DNA of 64,000 nt from contig CP019882.1 in the NCBI GenBank assembly GCA_002007745.1, forward strand, positions 1,364,001-1,428,000. The letters run 5' to 3'. Each line of letters begins with the position of its first letter. Within the stretch, counting starts at the first letter, position 1. This document shows, piece after piece, positions 45,083 to 54,138 of this stretch. The notes below the pieces were generated by a model. That model did no database searches, was not told the origin of the DNA, and saw nothing but the letters and a program-made list of their open reading frames with translations. Source of the stretch: Mycolicibacterium litorale. GTDB lineage: Bacteria > Actinomycetota > Actinomycetes > Mycobacteriales > Mycobacteriaceae. Both the position numbers and the translations under genes were made by a program.

Positions 45083-46006
45083 GTTCAGCGCGATGCCCTT
45101 GCCGTCGCGACCCACCACCTCGACCGCCCCGGTCACCGAATTGCGCCGGAACAGAAGGTTGTTCGCGCCCGAGAGGTCGCGGGCCTTGACCGTTGTCCCG
45201 TCCGGGGTGGTGACCTTGGTTCCGGCGGTCACATACAGCCCGGCCTCGATGATGCAGTCGTCACCGAGTGAGATGCCCAGACCCGCATTCGCGCCCAATA
45301 GGCACCGCTTGCCCACCGAGATCACCTGCGTTCCGCCACCGGACAGGGTTCCCATGATCGAGGCCCCGCCGCCGATGTCGGAGCCGTCGTCGACGACCAC
45401 GCCCGCCGAGATGCGGCCTTCGACCATCGAGGCGCCCAGCGTGCCGGCGTTGAAGTTCACGAATCCCTCGTGCATGACCGTGGTGCCCGGCGCCAGATGC
45501 GCGCCCAGCCGAACCCGGTCGGCGTCGGCGATCCGCACCCCGGTCGGCACCACGTAATCGACCATTCGCGGGAACTTGTCGACACCGTAGACCGTCACCG
45601 GACCGCGCCGGCGCAGCCGCAGCCGGACGTCCTCGAAACCCTCGATCTGGCACGGGCCGTAGTTGGTCCACACCACGTTGGTCAGCGCGCCGAAGATGCC
45701 GTCGAGGTTGCACCCGTGCGGCTCGACCAACCGATGCGAGAGCAGGTGCAGCCGCAGGTAGGCGTCATAGGTGTCGGCCGGCTTGTCGTCCAGGTCGGCG
45801 ATCACGGTGCGCACCACGATCGTCTCGACCCCGCGAGCGGAGTCCGGACCGCTCAGGGCGGCGAGGCCGTCGGGCACCTCGGCCACCGACAGCCGGGTCG
45901 TGCCCGACGGACCGTAGGAACCCAGTTCGGGTGCCGGGAACCAGGTGTCCAGGACGGTGCCGTCCTCGGTCACGGTGGCCAGGCCCACACCAGCAGCAGC
46001 AGTCAC
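45062..46006 (-). CDS. dapD: tetrahydrodipicolinate N-succinyltransferase
   Basis: This 314-residue enzyme has an N-terminal domain and a left-handed beta-helix with hexapeptide repeats (about 165-280). [30 protein letters not shown] and [15 protein letters not shown] are typical of the actinobacterial DapD type. It adds succinyl-CoA to tetrahydrodipicolinate, starting the succinylase branch to LL-DAP. The ORF opens at 46135, but GTG 46006 ([11 protein letters not shown]) fits Rv1201c. It is divergent from dapE (47 bases). Confidence 0.93.
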   Translation of the reverse strand: MTAAAGVGLATVTEDGTVLDTWFPAPELGSYGPSGTTRLSVAEVPDGLAALSGPDSARGVETIVVRTVIADLDDKPADTYDAYLRLHLLSHRLVEPHGCNLDGIFGALTNVVWTNYGPCQIEGFEDVRLRLRRRGPVTVYGVDKFPRMVDYVVPTGVRIADADRVRLGAHLAPGTTVMHEGFVNFNAGTLGASMVEGRISAGVVVDDGSDIGGGASIMGTLSGGGTQVISVGKRCLLGANAGLGISLGDDCIIEAGLYVTAGTKVTTPDGTTVKARDLSGANNLLFRRNSVTGAVEVVGRDGKGIALNEALHAN

Positions 46007-46053
46007 GCTGCTAGAGGTTAATGCATGACCACGGCCCGCTAGCCTGGTCAGTT

Positions 46054-47121
46054 GTGCCACTAGACCTGAGCGCGGATCCGATCGCGCTGACCGCCGCCCT
46101 CGTCGACATCCCCAGCGAGTCGCGCCACGAGACACGCATCGCCGACGAGGTCGAGGCGGCGCTGCGCGAGCAGACCGCCGGCTACGAGATCGTCCGCGAC
46201 GGTGACGCGGTGCTGGCCCGGACGAACTTCGGCCTGCCCTCGCGGGTGGTGCTGGCCGGGCACCTCGACACCGTGCCGGTCGCCGACAATCTGCCGTCCC
46301 GATTCGACGGTGACCACCTGTTCGGGTGCGGCACCTCGGACATGAAATCCGGGGACGCGGTCTTCCTGCACCTGGCCGCGACCGTCACCGAACCCACCCA
46401 CGACATCACCCTGGTGTTCTACGACTGCGAGGAGATCGAGGCCTCGGCCAACGGTCTCGGCCGCATCCAGGCGCAACTGCCCGACTGGTTGCAGGCCGAC
46501 GTCGCCATCCTGGGCGAGCCCTCCGGCGGCTACATCGAAGCCGGCTGCCAGGGCACCCTGCGGGTGGTCATCACCGCGTCCGGGACGCGGGCCCACTCGG
46601 CCCGATCCTGGCTGGGTGACAACGCCATTCACAAGCTCGGTGCCGTCCTGGACCGGTTGTCCGGTTACGACGCGCGCATCGTCGACATCGACGGCTGCAC
46701 CTACCGGGAGGGTTTGTCGGCGGTCAAGATCGAGGGCGGGGTGGCGGGCAACGTCATCCCCGATGCCGCTGCGCTGACGGTCAACTTCCGGTTCGCGCCC
46801 GACCGCTCCCCGGACGACGCGCTGGCCCACGTCCGGCAGGTGTTCGACGGGCTCGATGTGCACCTGGAGCAGACCGACGTGGCCGCCGGCGCGCTGCCCG
46901 GGCTGCGCAACCCCGCGGCGGCGGCGCTGGTGGCGGCCGCCGACGGGATGGTGCGCGCCAAGTACGGCTGGACCGATGTCGCCCGGTTCGCCGCGCTGGG
47001 CATCCCCGCGGTGAACTACGGCCCCGGCGACCCCAACATGGCCCATCGGCGTGACGAGCGGGTCGCCGTCGCCCAGATCACCGCCGTCACCGACACGCTG
47101 CGGCGCTATCTGACGACCTGA
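46054..47121 (+). CDS. dapE: succinyl-diaminopimelate desuccinylase
   Basis: This 355-residue M20 metallo-amidase has metal-site motifs [25 protein letters not shown] and, at the C-terminus, MAHRRDERV. It hydrolyses N-succinyl-LL-DAP to LL-DAP. GTG 46054 ([18 protein letters not shown]) gives the Rv1202 length (354); the ORF start at 46021 is not supported. The end is duplicated over 8 bases. With dapC and dapD, three steps of DAP synthesis lie in this window. Confidence 0.93.
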   Translation: MPLDLSADPIALTAALVDIPSESRHETRIADEVEAALREQTAGYEIVRDGDAVLARTNFGLPSRVVLAGHLDTVPVADNLPSRFDGDHLFGCGTSDMKSGDAVFLHLAATVTEPTHDITLVFYDCEEIEASANGLGRIQAQLPDWLQADVAILGEPSGGYIEAGCQGTLRVVITASGTRAHSARSWLGDNAIHKLGAVLDRLSGYDARIVDIDGCTYREGLSAVKIEGGVAGNVIPDAAALTVNFRFAPDRSPDDALAHVRQVFDGLDVHLEQTDVAAGALPGLRNPAAAALVAAADGMVRAKYGWTDVARFAALGIPAVNYGPGDPNMAHRRDERVAVAQITAVTDTLRRYLTT

Positions 47122-47125
47122 CGAC
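47110..47125. repeat. 8-bp tandem duplication across the dapE stop codon
   Basis: CTGACGAC is repeated directly (47110-47117 and 47118-47125). The TGA stop of dapE is in the second copy, and the convergent gene's TAG follows at once. Confidence 0.75.
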
Positions 47126-48283
47126 CTAGCTGCCCAGATCGTCGGCTTGCCGCGCGGCATCCGCGGCGACGCCCGCCATCCCGACCCGCTCGAAAGCCGC
47201 TGACACGTCGAGTAGTCCGGCGGTGTCGCGGGCGCGCAGCGCCCTGGCGTAGTCCACGGCCAAGCGTCCGACGACGGTGTCCATGGTCAGCCGGTCCAGC
47301 GCCTCGGCAGCCCGGGTGTCGCCCAGGCGCACCGCGTCGAGCAAGGCGCGCAGCGCCACGGCCGACTGCCCGCCGCGCTCGGCGGTCGTTGCGGCGTCCC
47401 GCGCCGCGGCGATCGCCTCCGCGCCGTCCCGGCGGGCGGCGGCCGTCCACGCTTTCGCCAGCCCCAACTCCGGCGCGAACAGCATGGACTTCAGGCCGTG
47501 CTTGGCCTCGGCGCGGGCGAGGATCCGGCCGGCATCGGCCAGGCGGCCGGTCTGGGCGACCGCGCGGGCCAGCAGCATCCAGGCCAGCGGTCCCCAGGAG
47601 TAGCCGGTCGGTGCCAGCGCGGTGGCCGACTCCTCGAGCAGGTCGGCGGCCGCCGCGGGATCACCGCGGGCGATCAGCACGTCGGCGACCAGCAGCGTGC
47701 CGATCGCGTGCGCGGGCTGCGCGCCATGGGCGTCGTCCACCAGCTGCTGGGCTAGCGCCTGCGCCCGATCCAGCTCACCGCAGAGCACCAGCGCCGTCGT
47801 CTGGCCGAAGGCGGAGGTGAACCGCAGCAGCCCCGGATGCCCGGCGGTGATGGCCCGTTCGGCGAGCTCGTCGACGTCGGCGAATGCGCCCATCCGAGCG
47901 GTGCACAGCGCCGCCGCCGCGGCCGCCCACCCGACGGCCTGATCGTCGGCGTCGGGCGCGCCGAGCACCGCGCCGGCCAATTCCATCGCACGCTGCGGAC
48001 TGCCCGCGTTCATCGCGAACGTGCCCAGCAGCGCGTCGACGGTGGCGACCGCCGGACCCGATGACACCCGGCCGCGCAGGCTGCGCAGGAACGCCGTCGC
48101 GCGCTCGGGTTCGTCGAGCATCCAGAACTGATTGGCCGCCCGCGGCAGCGCCCACGCCATCAGCTCGGGCTCGGTGAGGGTGGCCGGGTCGACGCCGGCC
48201 AGCACGTCGGCCGCCTCCCGGCCGAGGCCCTGCCACGCCAGCTCCTGTGCCTTGGCGAGCGTGGCTTGCAGCGACAGTGACAC
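47126..48283 (-). CDS. TPR-like helical repeat protein
   Basis: This 385-residue Ala-rich, all-helical protein has regularly spaced pairs of helices (about 34-40 residues each) typical of tetratricopeptide-like repeats. Examples are LAKAQELAWQGLGREAADVL, LADAGRILARAEAKHG and AIAAARDAATTAERGG. It resembles the C-terminal superhelix of large LuxR-family regulators without the ATPase or HTH part. It occupies the Rv1203c/Rv1204c position; identity to either was not verified. The start GTG 48283 is chosen because the upstream 200 residues are a shadow of the LOG gene. Confidence 0.72.
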   Translation of the reverse strand: MSLSLQATLAKAQELAWQGLGREAADVLAGVDPATLTEPELMAWALPRAANQFWMLDEPERATAFLRSLRGRVSSGPAVATVDALLGTFAMNAGSPQRAMELAGAVLGAPDADDQAVGWAAAAAALCTARMGAFADVDELAERAITAGHPGLLRFTSAFGQTTALVLCGELDRAQALAQQLVDDAHGAQPAHAIGTLLVADVLIARGDPAAAADLLEESATALAPTGYSWGPLAWMLLARAVAQTGRLADAGRILARAEAKHGLKSMLFAPELGLAKAWTAAARRDGAEAIAAARDAATTAERGGQSAVALRALLDAVRLGDTRAAEALDRLTMDTVVGRLAVDYARALRARDTAGLLDVSAAFERVGMAGVAADAARQADDLGS

Positions 48284-48346
48284 CGCCGCAGTGTATGGCC
48301 GGGCCGCCGCTGGGCACGGCGAAATGCTGCGCGCTAGGTTTCTCGG

Positions 48347-48913
48347 GTGCAGCCCCAACCTGAGTCCCGAACCGAATGGGCGGTGTGTGTCTACTGCGCC
48401 TCCGGCCCCCGCCATCCCGAGCTGCTCGACCTGGCACGGCGAGTGGGGGAGGCGATCGCCGAGCGCGGCTGGACGCTGGTCTCCGGTGGCGGCAACGTGT
48501 CGGCGATGGGTTCGGTGGCCGCCGGGGCCCGGTCGCGGGGCGGGCGTACCGTCGGCGTCATCCCCAAGGCGCTGGTGCATCGGGAGCTCGCCGACGTCGA
48601 GGCAGACGAACTGATCGTCACCGACACCATGCGGCAGCGTAAGCAGATCATGGAGGACCGCAGCGACGCCTTCCTGACGTTGCCGGGCGGCATCGGCACG
48701 CTCGAGGAGCTTTTTGAAACCTGGACCGCTGGGTACCTGGGTATGCATGACAAGCCGGTGGTCCTCCTCGACCCCATCGGCCACTACGACGGACTGCGGA
48801 GCTGGCTGTCCTCCCTCGTCGGCACCGGTTTCGTCGCGCAGGCCGCGCTCGATCGGCTGGTCGTCGTCGACGACCTCGACGTGGCTCTGGAGATTTGCGC
48901 CGCCGGGCGCTGA
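48347..48913 (+). CDS. LOG-family cytokinin nucleoside 5'-monophosphate phosphoribohydrolase
   Basis: This 188-residue Rossmann-like protein has SGGGNVSAMGSVA and the LOG signature PGGIGTLEE (113-121), with Arg/Lys at 96-99 for the substrate phosphate. It cleaves N6-modified AMP to the free base and ribose phosphate. It matches Rv1205, whose product accumulates in M. tuberculosis proteasome mutants. GTG 48347 starts the family sequence MQPQPESRTEW. The 3' end overlaps the open frame of fadD6 but not its chosen start. Confidence 0.92.
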   Translation: MQPQPESRTEWAVCVYCASGPRHPELLDLARRVGEAIAERGWTLVSGGGNVSAMGSVAAGARSRGGRTVGVIPKALVHRELADVEADELIVTDTMRQRKQIMEDRSDAFLTLPGGIGTLEELFETWTAGYLGMHDKPVVLLDPIGHYDGLRSWLSSLVGTGFVAQAALDRLVVVDDLDVALEICAAGR

Positions 48914-48972
48914 GCGGCCCGGGGTTAGGCTGGCCGCCAACGGTGGCGGGCGAGATGCGGGAGGTGGCGGTT

Positions 48973-50790
48973 ATGGCCGGCGATGATTCGGGTTCGGGTT
49001 CCCGGGACTCCGGAGCGCGGCAATCGGTCGGGCTGCTCGACCTCGCCACCCGGCTGCCCGCGGTGGTGATGGATGCACCGGTGATCCTGCGCGGCGCACT
49101 GACGGGTCTGCTGGCGCTGCCGACGTCCAAGGCCTCGATCGGCAAGGTCTTCCAGGACCGGGCCGCCCGCTACGGCGACCGGGTGTTCATCCGGTTCGGC
49201 GACGAGAAGGTGACTTACCGGCAGGCCAACGAGACCGCGAATCGCTACGCGGCCGTGCTCGCCGACAACGGCGTCGGCCGCGGCGACGTGGTCGGCATCA
49301 TGCTGCGCAACTCGCCCAACGCCGTGCTGATGATGTTGGCGGCGGTCAAGTGCGGCGCGGTGGCCGGCATGCTGAACTACCACCAGCGCGGAGATGTGTT
49401 GTCGCACAGCATCGGTCTGCTCGATGCCACCATCGTGATCGCCGAGTCGGACCTGATCGACCCGATCAAGGACAGTGGTGCCGAGGTAGCCAAACTGACC
49501 ACCATCGAAGACTTCGTCGAACAGGCCGAGGGCAAGCCGACCGACAACCCCAAGTCCGCCTCGGAGGTTCAGGCCAAGGACACCGCGTTCTACATCTTCA
49601 CCTCCGGCACCACCGGACACCCCAAGGCCAGCGTGATGACCCACCACCGCTGGTTGCGCGCCCTGACCGTCTTCGGCGGGCTGGGGCTTCGGCTCAAGAG
49701 CGACGACACCCTGTACTGCCCGCTGCCGCTCTATCACAACAACGCGCTCACGGTTGCGGTGTCGTCGGTCATCAATGCCGGCGGCACCCTGGCGCTGGGC
49801 AAGTCGTTCTCGGCGTCGCGGTTCTGGGACGACGTGATCAAGATGGAGGCCACCGCCTTCATCTACATCGGCGAGGTGTGCCGCTACCTGCTCAACCAGC
49901 CGCCCAAGGACTCCGACCGGGCGCACAAGGTCCGCGTCATCACCGGCAACGGGCTGCGCCCGGAGATCTGGGACGAGTTCACCAAGCGGTTCGGCATCGG
50001 GCGGGTCGCCGAGTTCTACGCCGCCAGCGAGGGCAACACCGCCTTCATCAACATCTTCAACATTCCGAAGACCACCGGCATCAGCCCGCTGCCGCTGGCC
50101 TACGTCGAGTACGACCCGGAAAGCGGCGACCCGGTGCGCGACGAGAACGGCCGGGTACGCAAGGTCGCCTCGGGCAAGCCGGGACTGTTGCTGAGCCCGG
50201 TGAACAAGCTGTCGCCGTTCGACGGCTACACCGACAAGGCGGCCAGCGAGAAGAAGTTGGTGCGCAACGCCTTCAAAGAGGGTGACGTCTGGTTCAACAC
50301 CGGGGACGTGATGAGCCCGCAGGGCATGGGGCACGCCGCCTTCTCCGACCGCCTCGGCGACACGTTCCGCTGGAAGGGCGAGAACGTCGCCACCACCCAG
50401 GTGGAGGCGGCGCTGAGCGAGGACAAGAACATCGAGGAGGCCACCGTCTTCGGCGTGGAGGTGCCCGACACCGGCGGCCGGGCCGGTATGGCGGCGATCA
50501 AGCTGCGCGAGGGTGTCGAGTTCGACGGTAAGGCGCTGGCCGACACGGTCTACGCCAACTTGCCCAGCTACGCCGCTCCGCTGTTCATCCGGATCGTGGA
50601 GTCTTTGGAGACCACCTCGACGTTCAAGAGCCGCAAGGTCGACCTGCGCAACCAGGGTTACGGCGCCGACGGCAGTGATGGCGGCGAGATCAAAGACCCG
50701 CTCTACGTGCTGGCCAGCAAGGAGGAGGGTTATGTGCCCTTCTACCCCGAGTACCCCGAGGAAGTCGCGGCCGGCAAGCGCCCCGGCTAG
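48973..50790 (+). CDS. fadD6: long-chain fatty-acid-CoA ligase / transporter FadD6
   Basis: This 605-residue FATP-like acyl-CoA synthetase has P-loop IFTSGTTGHPKASVM (about 215), YAASEGNTAFINIFN, WFNTGDVMSPQGMG and the FRWKGENVATTQVE C-terminal motif of the very-long-chain/FATP type. ATG 48973 follows GGGAGG; the open frame to 48895 overlaps LOG. It matches Rv1206. An insertion of GSDGG-type residues before IKDPLYVL is seen relative to M. tuberculosis. It activates long-chain fatty acids, probably coupled to their uptake. Confidence 0.94.
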   Translation: MAGDDSGSGSRDSGARQSVGLLDLATRLPAVVMDAPVILRGALTGLLALPTSKASIGKVFQDRAARYGDRVFIRFGDEKVTYRQANETANRYAAVLADNGVGRGDVVGIMLRNSPNAVLMMLAAVKCGAVAGMLNYHQRGDVLSHSIGLLDATIVIAESDLIDPIKDSGAEVAKLTTIEDFVEQAEGKPTDNPKSASEVQAKDTAFYIFTSGTTGHPKASVMTHHRWLRALTVFGGLGLRLKSDDTLYCPLPLYHNNALTVAVSSVINAGGTLALGKSFSASRFWDDVIKMEATAFIYIGEVCRYLLNQPPKDSDRAHKVRVITGNGLRPEIWDEFTKRFGIGRVAEFYAASEGNTAFINIFNIPKTTGISPLPLAYVEYDPESGDPVRDENGRVRKVASGKPGLLLSPVNKLSPFDGYTDKAASEKKLVRNAFKEGDVWFNTGDVMSPQGMGHAAFSDRLGDTFRWKGENVATTQVEAALSEDKNIEEATVFGVEVPDTGGRAGMAAIKLREGVEFDGKALADTVYANLPSYAAPLFIRIVESLETTSTFKSRKVDLRNQGYGADGSDGGEIKDPLYVLASKEEGYVPFYPEYPEEVAAGKRPG

Positions 50791-50801
50791 CTCGCCCCCC
50801 T

Positions 50802-50871
50802 TCGCCCAAATCGACGATTCGCCGCGGAAGTGCGAGGCGGATTCAGGCATTTCGTCGATCTCGGCGCGGCC
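50802..50871 (+). repeat. dispersed intergenic repeat, copy A
   Basis: This ~70-bp element lies between fadD6 and folP2. It shares most positions with copy B at 52708-52776, including TCGCCC near the left end, a TTCGC core, and CGTCGATCTCGGCGCGGCC near the right end. Both copies lie in the same orientation directly after a stop codon. Confidence 0.7.
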
Positions 50872-50886
50872 AGGCACCATGGTGGG

Positions 50887-51762
50887 GTGACGTCGACGTT
50901 CTGCGGCCGGCCGGTGGCCGGTGATCGCGCGCTGATCATGGCGATCGTCAACCGCACCCCGGACTCGTTCTACGACCGGGGCGCCACCTTCACCGACGAG
51001 GCTGCCAAGGATGCCGCCCATCGCGTGATCGCCGACGGTGCCGACGTGGTGGATGTCGGCGGGGTGAAGGCCGGGCCGGGAGCGGTGGTCGACGCCGACG
51101 AGGAGATCGCCCGGGTGGTTCCGTTCATCGAGTGGTTGCGGGCCGAATATCCCGACCAGCTGATCAGCGTGGACACCTGGCGGTCGACGGTGGCCAAACA
51201 GGCCTGCGCGGCCGGTGCGGACCTGATCAACGACACCTGGGCCGGTGCCGACCCGGCACTGCCCGAGGTCGCGGCCGAATTCGGTGCCGGCCTGGTGTGC
51301 TCGCACACCGGCGGGGCGACGCCACGCACCCGGCCATTCCGGGTGAACTACGGAACCACCGTGACCGGGGTGGTCGACGCCGTCATCGCCGAGGTGACCG
51401 CCGCCGCCGAGCGTGCGGTGGCGCTCGGGGTGGCCAGGGACGCGATCCTGATCGATCCGACCCACGATTTCGGCAAGAACACTTATCACGGCCTTACTTT
51501 GTTGCGCCACGTAAAAGATCTTGTTAAGACCGGATGGCCCGTCCTGATGGCCCTGAGTAACAAGGATTTTGTCGGGGAGACTTTGGGTGTGGAGCTCGCC
51601 CAACGCCTCGAAGGCACCCTGGCGGCGACGGCCCTGGCCGCCGCCGACGGCGCCCGGATGTTCCGGGTGCACGAGGTGGGCCCCACCCGGCGCGTGCTGG
51701 AAATGGTCGCGTCGATCCACGGTGAACGTCCGCCGACGCGGACGGTGAGGGGACTGGCATGA
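50887..51762 (+). CDS. folP2: dihydropteroate synthase-like protein FolP2
   Basis: This 291-residue TIM-barrel protein starts at GTG 50887. It has the pterin-binding motifs IVNRTPDSFYDRG, DVVDVGGVKAGPGA and ILIDPTHDFGKN. The last differs from the LDPGIGFGKT motif of true DHPS. In M. leprae and M. tuberculosis FolP2 lacks dihydropteroate synthase activity; the real role is unknown. Its stop overlaps gpgS by four bases (ATGA), pairing the two as in Rv1207-Rv1208. Confidence 0.92.
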   Translation: MTSTFCGRPVAGDRALIMAIVNRTPDSFYDRGATFTDEAAKDAAHRVIADGADVVDVGGVKAGPGAVVDADEEIARVVPFIEWLRAEYPDQLISVDTWRSTVAKQACAAGADLINDTWAGADPALPEVAAEFGAGLVCSHTGGATPRTRPFRVNYGTTVTGVVDAVIAEVTAAAERAVALGVARDAILIDPTHDFGKNTYHGLTLLRHVKDLVKTGWPVLMALSNKDFVGETLGVELAQRLEGTLAATALAAADGARMFRVHEVGPTRRVLEMVASIHGERPPTRTVRGLA

Positions 51763-52697
51763 CCGAACTCATCGCCAACGACACACTGCCCGGCGACACC
51801 TGGCTGTCCGACCACAGCTGGAGCCGGCCGAACTGGACCGTTGCCGAACTGGAGGCCGCCAAACGGGGACGCACCATCTCTGTCGTCCTGCCCGCGCTCA
51901 ACGAGGAGGAGACGGTCGGTTCGGTGATCGAGACCGTCCGTCCGCTCCTGGGCGGTCTGGTCGACGAGCTGATCGTGCTGGACTCCGGATCCACCGACGA
52001 CACCGAGATCGAAGCGATCGCCGCCGGCGCCCGGGTGGTCAGCCGCGAACAGGCGCTGCCCGAGATCGAACCCCAGCCGGGCAAAGGCGAGGTGCTGTGG
52101 CGTTCACTGGCCGCCACCACCGGCGACATCATCGTCTTCATCGACTCAGACTTGATCGAGCCGGACCCGATGTTCGTGCCGCGGCTGGTCGGCCCGCTGC
52201 TCACCGGTGACGGTATCCACCTGGTCAAGGGCTTCTACCGGCGGCCGCTGAAGGTCGGCAAGGGCGAGGATGCCAACGGCGGCGGCCGGGTCACCGAGCT
52301 GGTGGCGCGCCCGCTGCTGGCCGCGCTGCGCCCCGAGCTGGGCTGCGTGCTGCAGCCGTTGGGCGGTGAGTACGCCGGCACCCGCGAGCTGCTGAGCTCG
52401 GTGCCGTTCGCGCCGGGCTACGGGGTGGAGATCGGCCTGCTGGTCGACACCTACGATCGGCTCGGTCTGGACGGCATCGCGCAGGTCAACCTGGGTGTGC
52501 GCACCCACCGCAACCGCCCGCTGACCGAGCTGGGCGCGATGAGCCGGCAGGTCATCGCCACCCTGCTCTCGCGGTGCGGCATCACCGACTCCGGGATCGG
52601 GCTCACCCAGTTCCTGCCCGACGGGGAGGACGGCTACCTGCCGCGGACGACCACGGTCTCGCTGGCCGACCGCCCGCCGATGAACACCCTGCGCTGA
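51759..52697 (+). CDS. gpgS: glucosyl-3-phosphoglycerate synthase
   Basis: This 312-residue GT81 retaining glucosyltransferase has the metal motif Asp129-Ser130-Asp131 in IVFIDSDLIEP, an N-terminal nucleotide-sugar site VVLPALNEEETVGSV, and GGEYAGTREL. It makes glucosyl-3-phosphoglycerate from UDP-glucose and 3-phosphoglycerate, the first step of methylglucose lipopolysaccharides. It matches Rv1208. The family start is ATG 51759 (MTELIANDTLPGDTW). Confidence 0.95.
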   Translation: MTELIANDTLPGDTWLSDHSWSRPNWTVAELEAAKRGRTISVVLPALNEEETVGSVIETVRPLLGGLVDELIVLDSGSTDDTEIEAIAAGARVVSREQALPEIEPQPGKGEVLWRSLAATTGDIIVFIDSDLIEPDPMFVPRLVGPLLTGDGIHLVKGFYRRPLKVGKGEDANGGGRVTELVARPLLAALRPELGCVLQPLGGEYAGTRELLSSVPFAPGYGVEIGLLVDTYDRLGLDGIAQVNLGVRTHRNRPLTELGAMSRQVIATLLSRCGITDSGIGLTQFLPDGEDGYLPRTTTVSLADRPPMNTLR

Positions 52698-52707
52698 CCC
52701 GCGTTCC

Positions 52708-52776
52708 TCGCCCATGCCGACGTTTCGCGGCGAAAGTACGGGAGCAAGCCTGCACAACGTCGATCTCGGCGCGGCC
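52708..52776 (+). repeat. dispersed intergenic repeat, copy B
   Basis: This second copy of the ~70-bp element lies between gpgS and the Rv1209 homologue. It contains a TTTCGC-G-GCGAAA stem and the CGTCGATCTCGGCGCGGCC end shared with copy A at 50802-50871. Confidence 0.7.
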
Positions 52777-52807
52777 GGTGTCAGTCGGTTAGGGCAATAT
52801 TTCTGAC

Positions 52808-53158
52808 GTGACTCTGATCCTGCTGTACCTCGTGGTGCTGATCCTGATCGGCATCGTCCTGTTCGGGGTGGCCAGCCTGGTGTTCGGCCGGGGCGAGGAG
52901 CTGCCCCCGCTGCCGAGGGCGACCACGGCCACCGTCCTGCCGGCCTCCGGGGTCACCGGCACCGACGTCGAGGCGGTGAAGTTCACCCAGGTGCTGCGCG
53001 GCTACAAGACCAGCGAGGTCGACTGGGTGCTCGACCGCCTGGGTGCCGAACTGGACCAGTTGCGCGGCGAGCTGGCCGCGGTCCGCGCCGCGGCCGGACT
53101 CGACGAGCCGGCCGTCACCCACCACGCCGTGCCTGCCACCGACGACGAGCTCGCGTGA
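52808..53158 (+). CDS. DivIVA-domain membrane protein, Rv1209 homologue
   Basis: This 116-residue protein starts at GTG 52808. A membrane helix (about 3-27) is followed by a linker and a DivIVA-like N-terminal motif VKFTQVLRGYKTSEVDWVLD (about 57-76). A short coiled-coil stretch LGAELDQLRGELAAVRAAA comes next. DivIVA domains bind curved membrane or each other; this short version may be a small polar or septal factor. The stop overlaps tagA by four bases (GTGA). Confidence 0.85.
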   Translation: MTLILLYLVVLILIGIVLFGVASLVFGRGEELPPLPRATTATVLPASGVTGTDVEAVKFTQVLRGYKTSEVDWVLDRLGAELDQLRGELAAVRAAAGLDEPAVTHHAVPATDDELA

Positions 53159-53739
53159 CGGATCTGCCCGACGACGACGGGCGCAGCCGCTGCGAATGGG
53201 CACGGGGGCAATCCGAGCTCTATCGCGACTACCACGACCAGGAGTGGGGGCGGGTGCTGCGCGGCCGCGACGCACTGTTCGAACGGATGAGTCTGGAGGC
53301 CTTCCAGAGCGGCCTGTCCTGGCTGATCATTTTGCGCAAACGCGACAATTTCCGGCGCGCCTTCGCCGGCTTCGAGATCGAGACCGTCGCCGGCTATACC
53401 GATCGCGACGTCACCCGGCTGATGGCTGACGAAGGCATCGTGCGCAACCGGGCCAAGATCGAGGCCACCATCGCCAACGCCCGGGCGGCCGCCGAACTCG
53501 ACGTCGACCTGTCCGACCTACTGTGGTCCTACGCGCCGCCGGCGCGCCCGCGACCCGCCACGCTGGCCGACGTGCCGGCGATCACCCCGGAATCCCAGGC
53601 GATGGCCAAGGACCTCAAGAAACGGGGTTTCCGCTTCGTCGGCCCCACCACGGCGTACGCGTTGATGCAGGCCACCGGCATGGTCGACGACCACACCGTG
53701 TCGTGCTGGGTGCCGCCGGCCCGCCCCGGCAGCGGGTAA
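53155..53739 (+). CDS. tagA: DNA-3-methyladenine glycosylase I
   Basis: This 194-residue Tag-type glycosylase has the zinc ligands as in E. coli Tag: Cys in RCEWARGQ, His in DYHDQEWG, and His/Cys in MVDDHTVSCW at the end. The core has the SWLIILRKRDNFRRAF helix and RAKIEATIANARA. It excises 3-methyladenine from DNA. It matches Rv1210; the C-terminus (VPPARPGSG) is short. It is translationally coupled to the Rv1209 homologue. Confidence 0.94.
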   Translation: MTDLPDDDGRSRCEWARGQSELYRDYHDQEWGRVLRGRDALFERMSLEAFQSGLSWLIILRKRDNFRRAFAGFEIETVAGYTDRDVTRLMADEGIVRNRAKIEATIANARAAAELDVDLSDLLWSYAPPARPRPATLADVPAITPESQAMAKDLKKRGFRFVGPTTAYALMQATGMVDDHTVSCWVPPARPGSG

Positions 53740-53914
53740 ACCGGGCCCTGATCGCGAATCCGAAAGGCCTCAATCGGGTCCTTCACACTCATGCCCGCCG
53801 ATGAGGAACAATAGAATCGAAAAGAAGCAGTTCCGTGCCGGGTGCACCAGCCATGTACCCGGCACCGATCGGGTCCGTGAAGACGGGCCGGTTCGAACCT
53901 GGAGGGAGCACTCG

Positions 53915-54082
53915 ATGGCGGCGATGAAGCCCCGGACTGGCGACGGTCCGCTGGAAGCAACCAAGGAGGGGCGTGGCATCGTGATGCGGGTACCGCTGGA
54001 AGGTGGCGGACGGCTCGTCGTCGAGTTGACACCCGACGAAGCCGCCGCCCTCGGTGATGAACTGAAAAACGTCACCAGCTAA
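53915..54082 (+). CDS. DUF3117 small protein, Rv1211 homologue
   Basis: This 55-residue protein starts at ATG 53915 after GGAGGGA. Its sequence MAAMKPRTGDGPLEATKEG is nearly invariant in mycobacteria, with LTPDEAAALGDEL at the end. It is a DUF3117 member; Rv1211 has been described as calmodulin-like, which I cannot judge from this sequence. The in-frame extension to 53801 has a different composition. A strong terminator follows. Confidence 0.9.
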   Translation: MAAMKPRTGDGPLEATKEGRGIVMRVPLEGGGRLVVELTPDEAAALGDELKNVTS

Positions 54083-54095
54083 CTGATCCACTTGC

Positions 54096-54123
54096 GAAAC
54101 CCCGCGCGTCGGCGCGGGGTTTC
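54096..54123. terminator. bidirectional-type hairpin between Rv1211 homologue and glgM
   Basis: GAAACCCCGCGC and GCGCGGGGTTTC form a perfect 12-bp stem with a 4-base loop GTCG. It lies 13 bases after the rightward stop and 15 before the end of the convergent glgM. The AAA/TTT flanks give T-runs on both strands, so it can serve both transcripts. Confidence 0.85.
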
Positions 54124-54138
54124 GGTCTGCCAGTCGGC

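Noticed and set aside
48925..51720. 931-residue open frame opposite fadD6 and folP2
   Set aside because: It covers two well-recognised genes on the other strand. Composition (Arg/Gly/His-rich) is that of a shadow frame.
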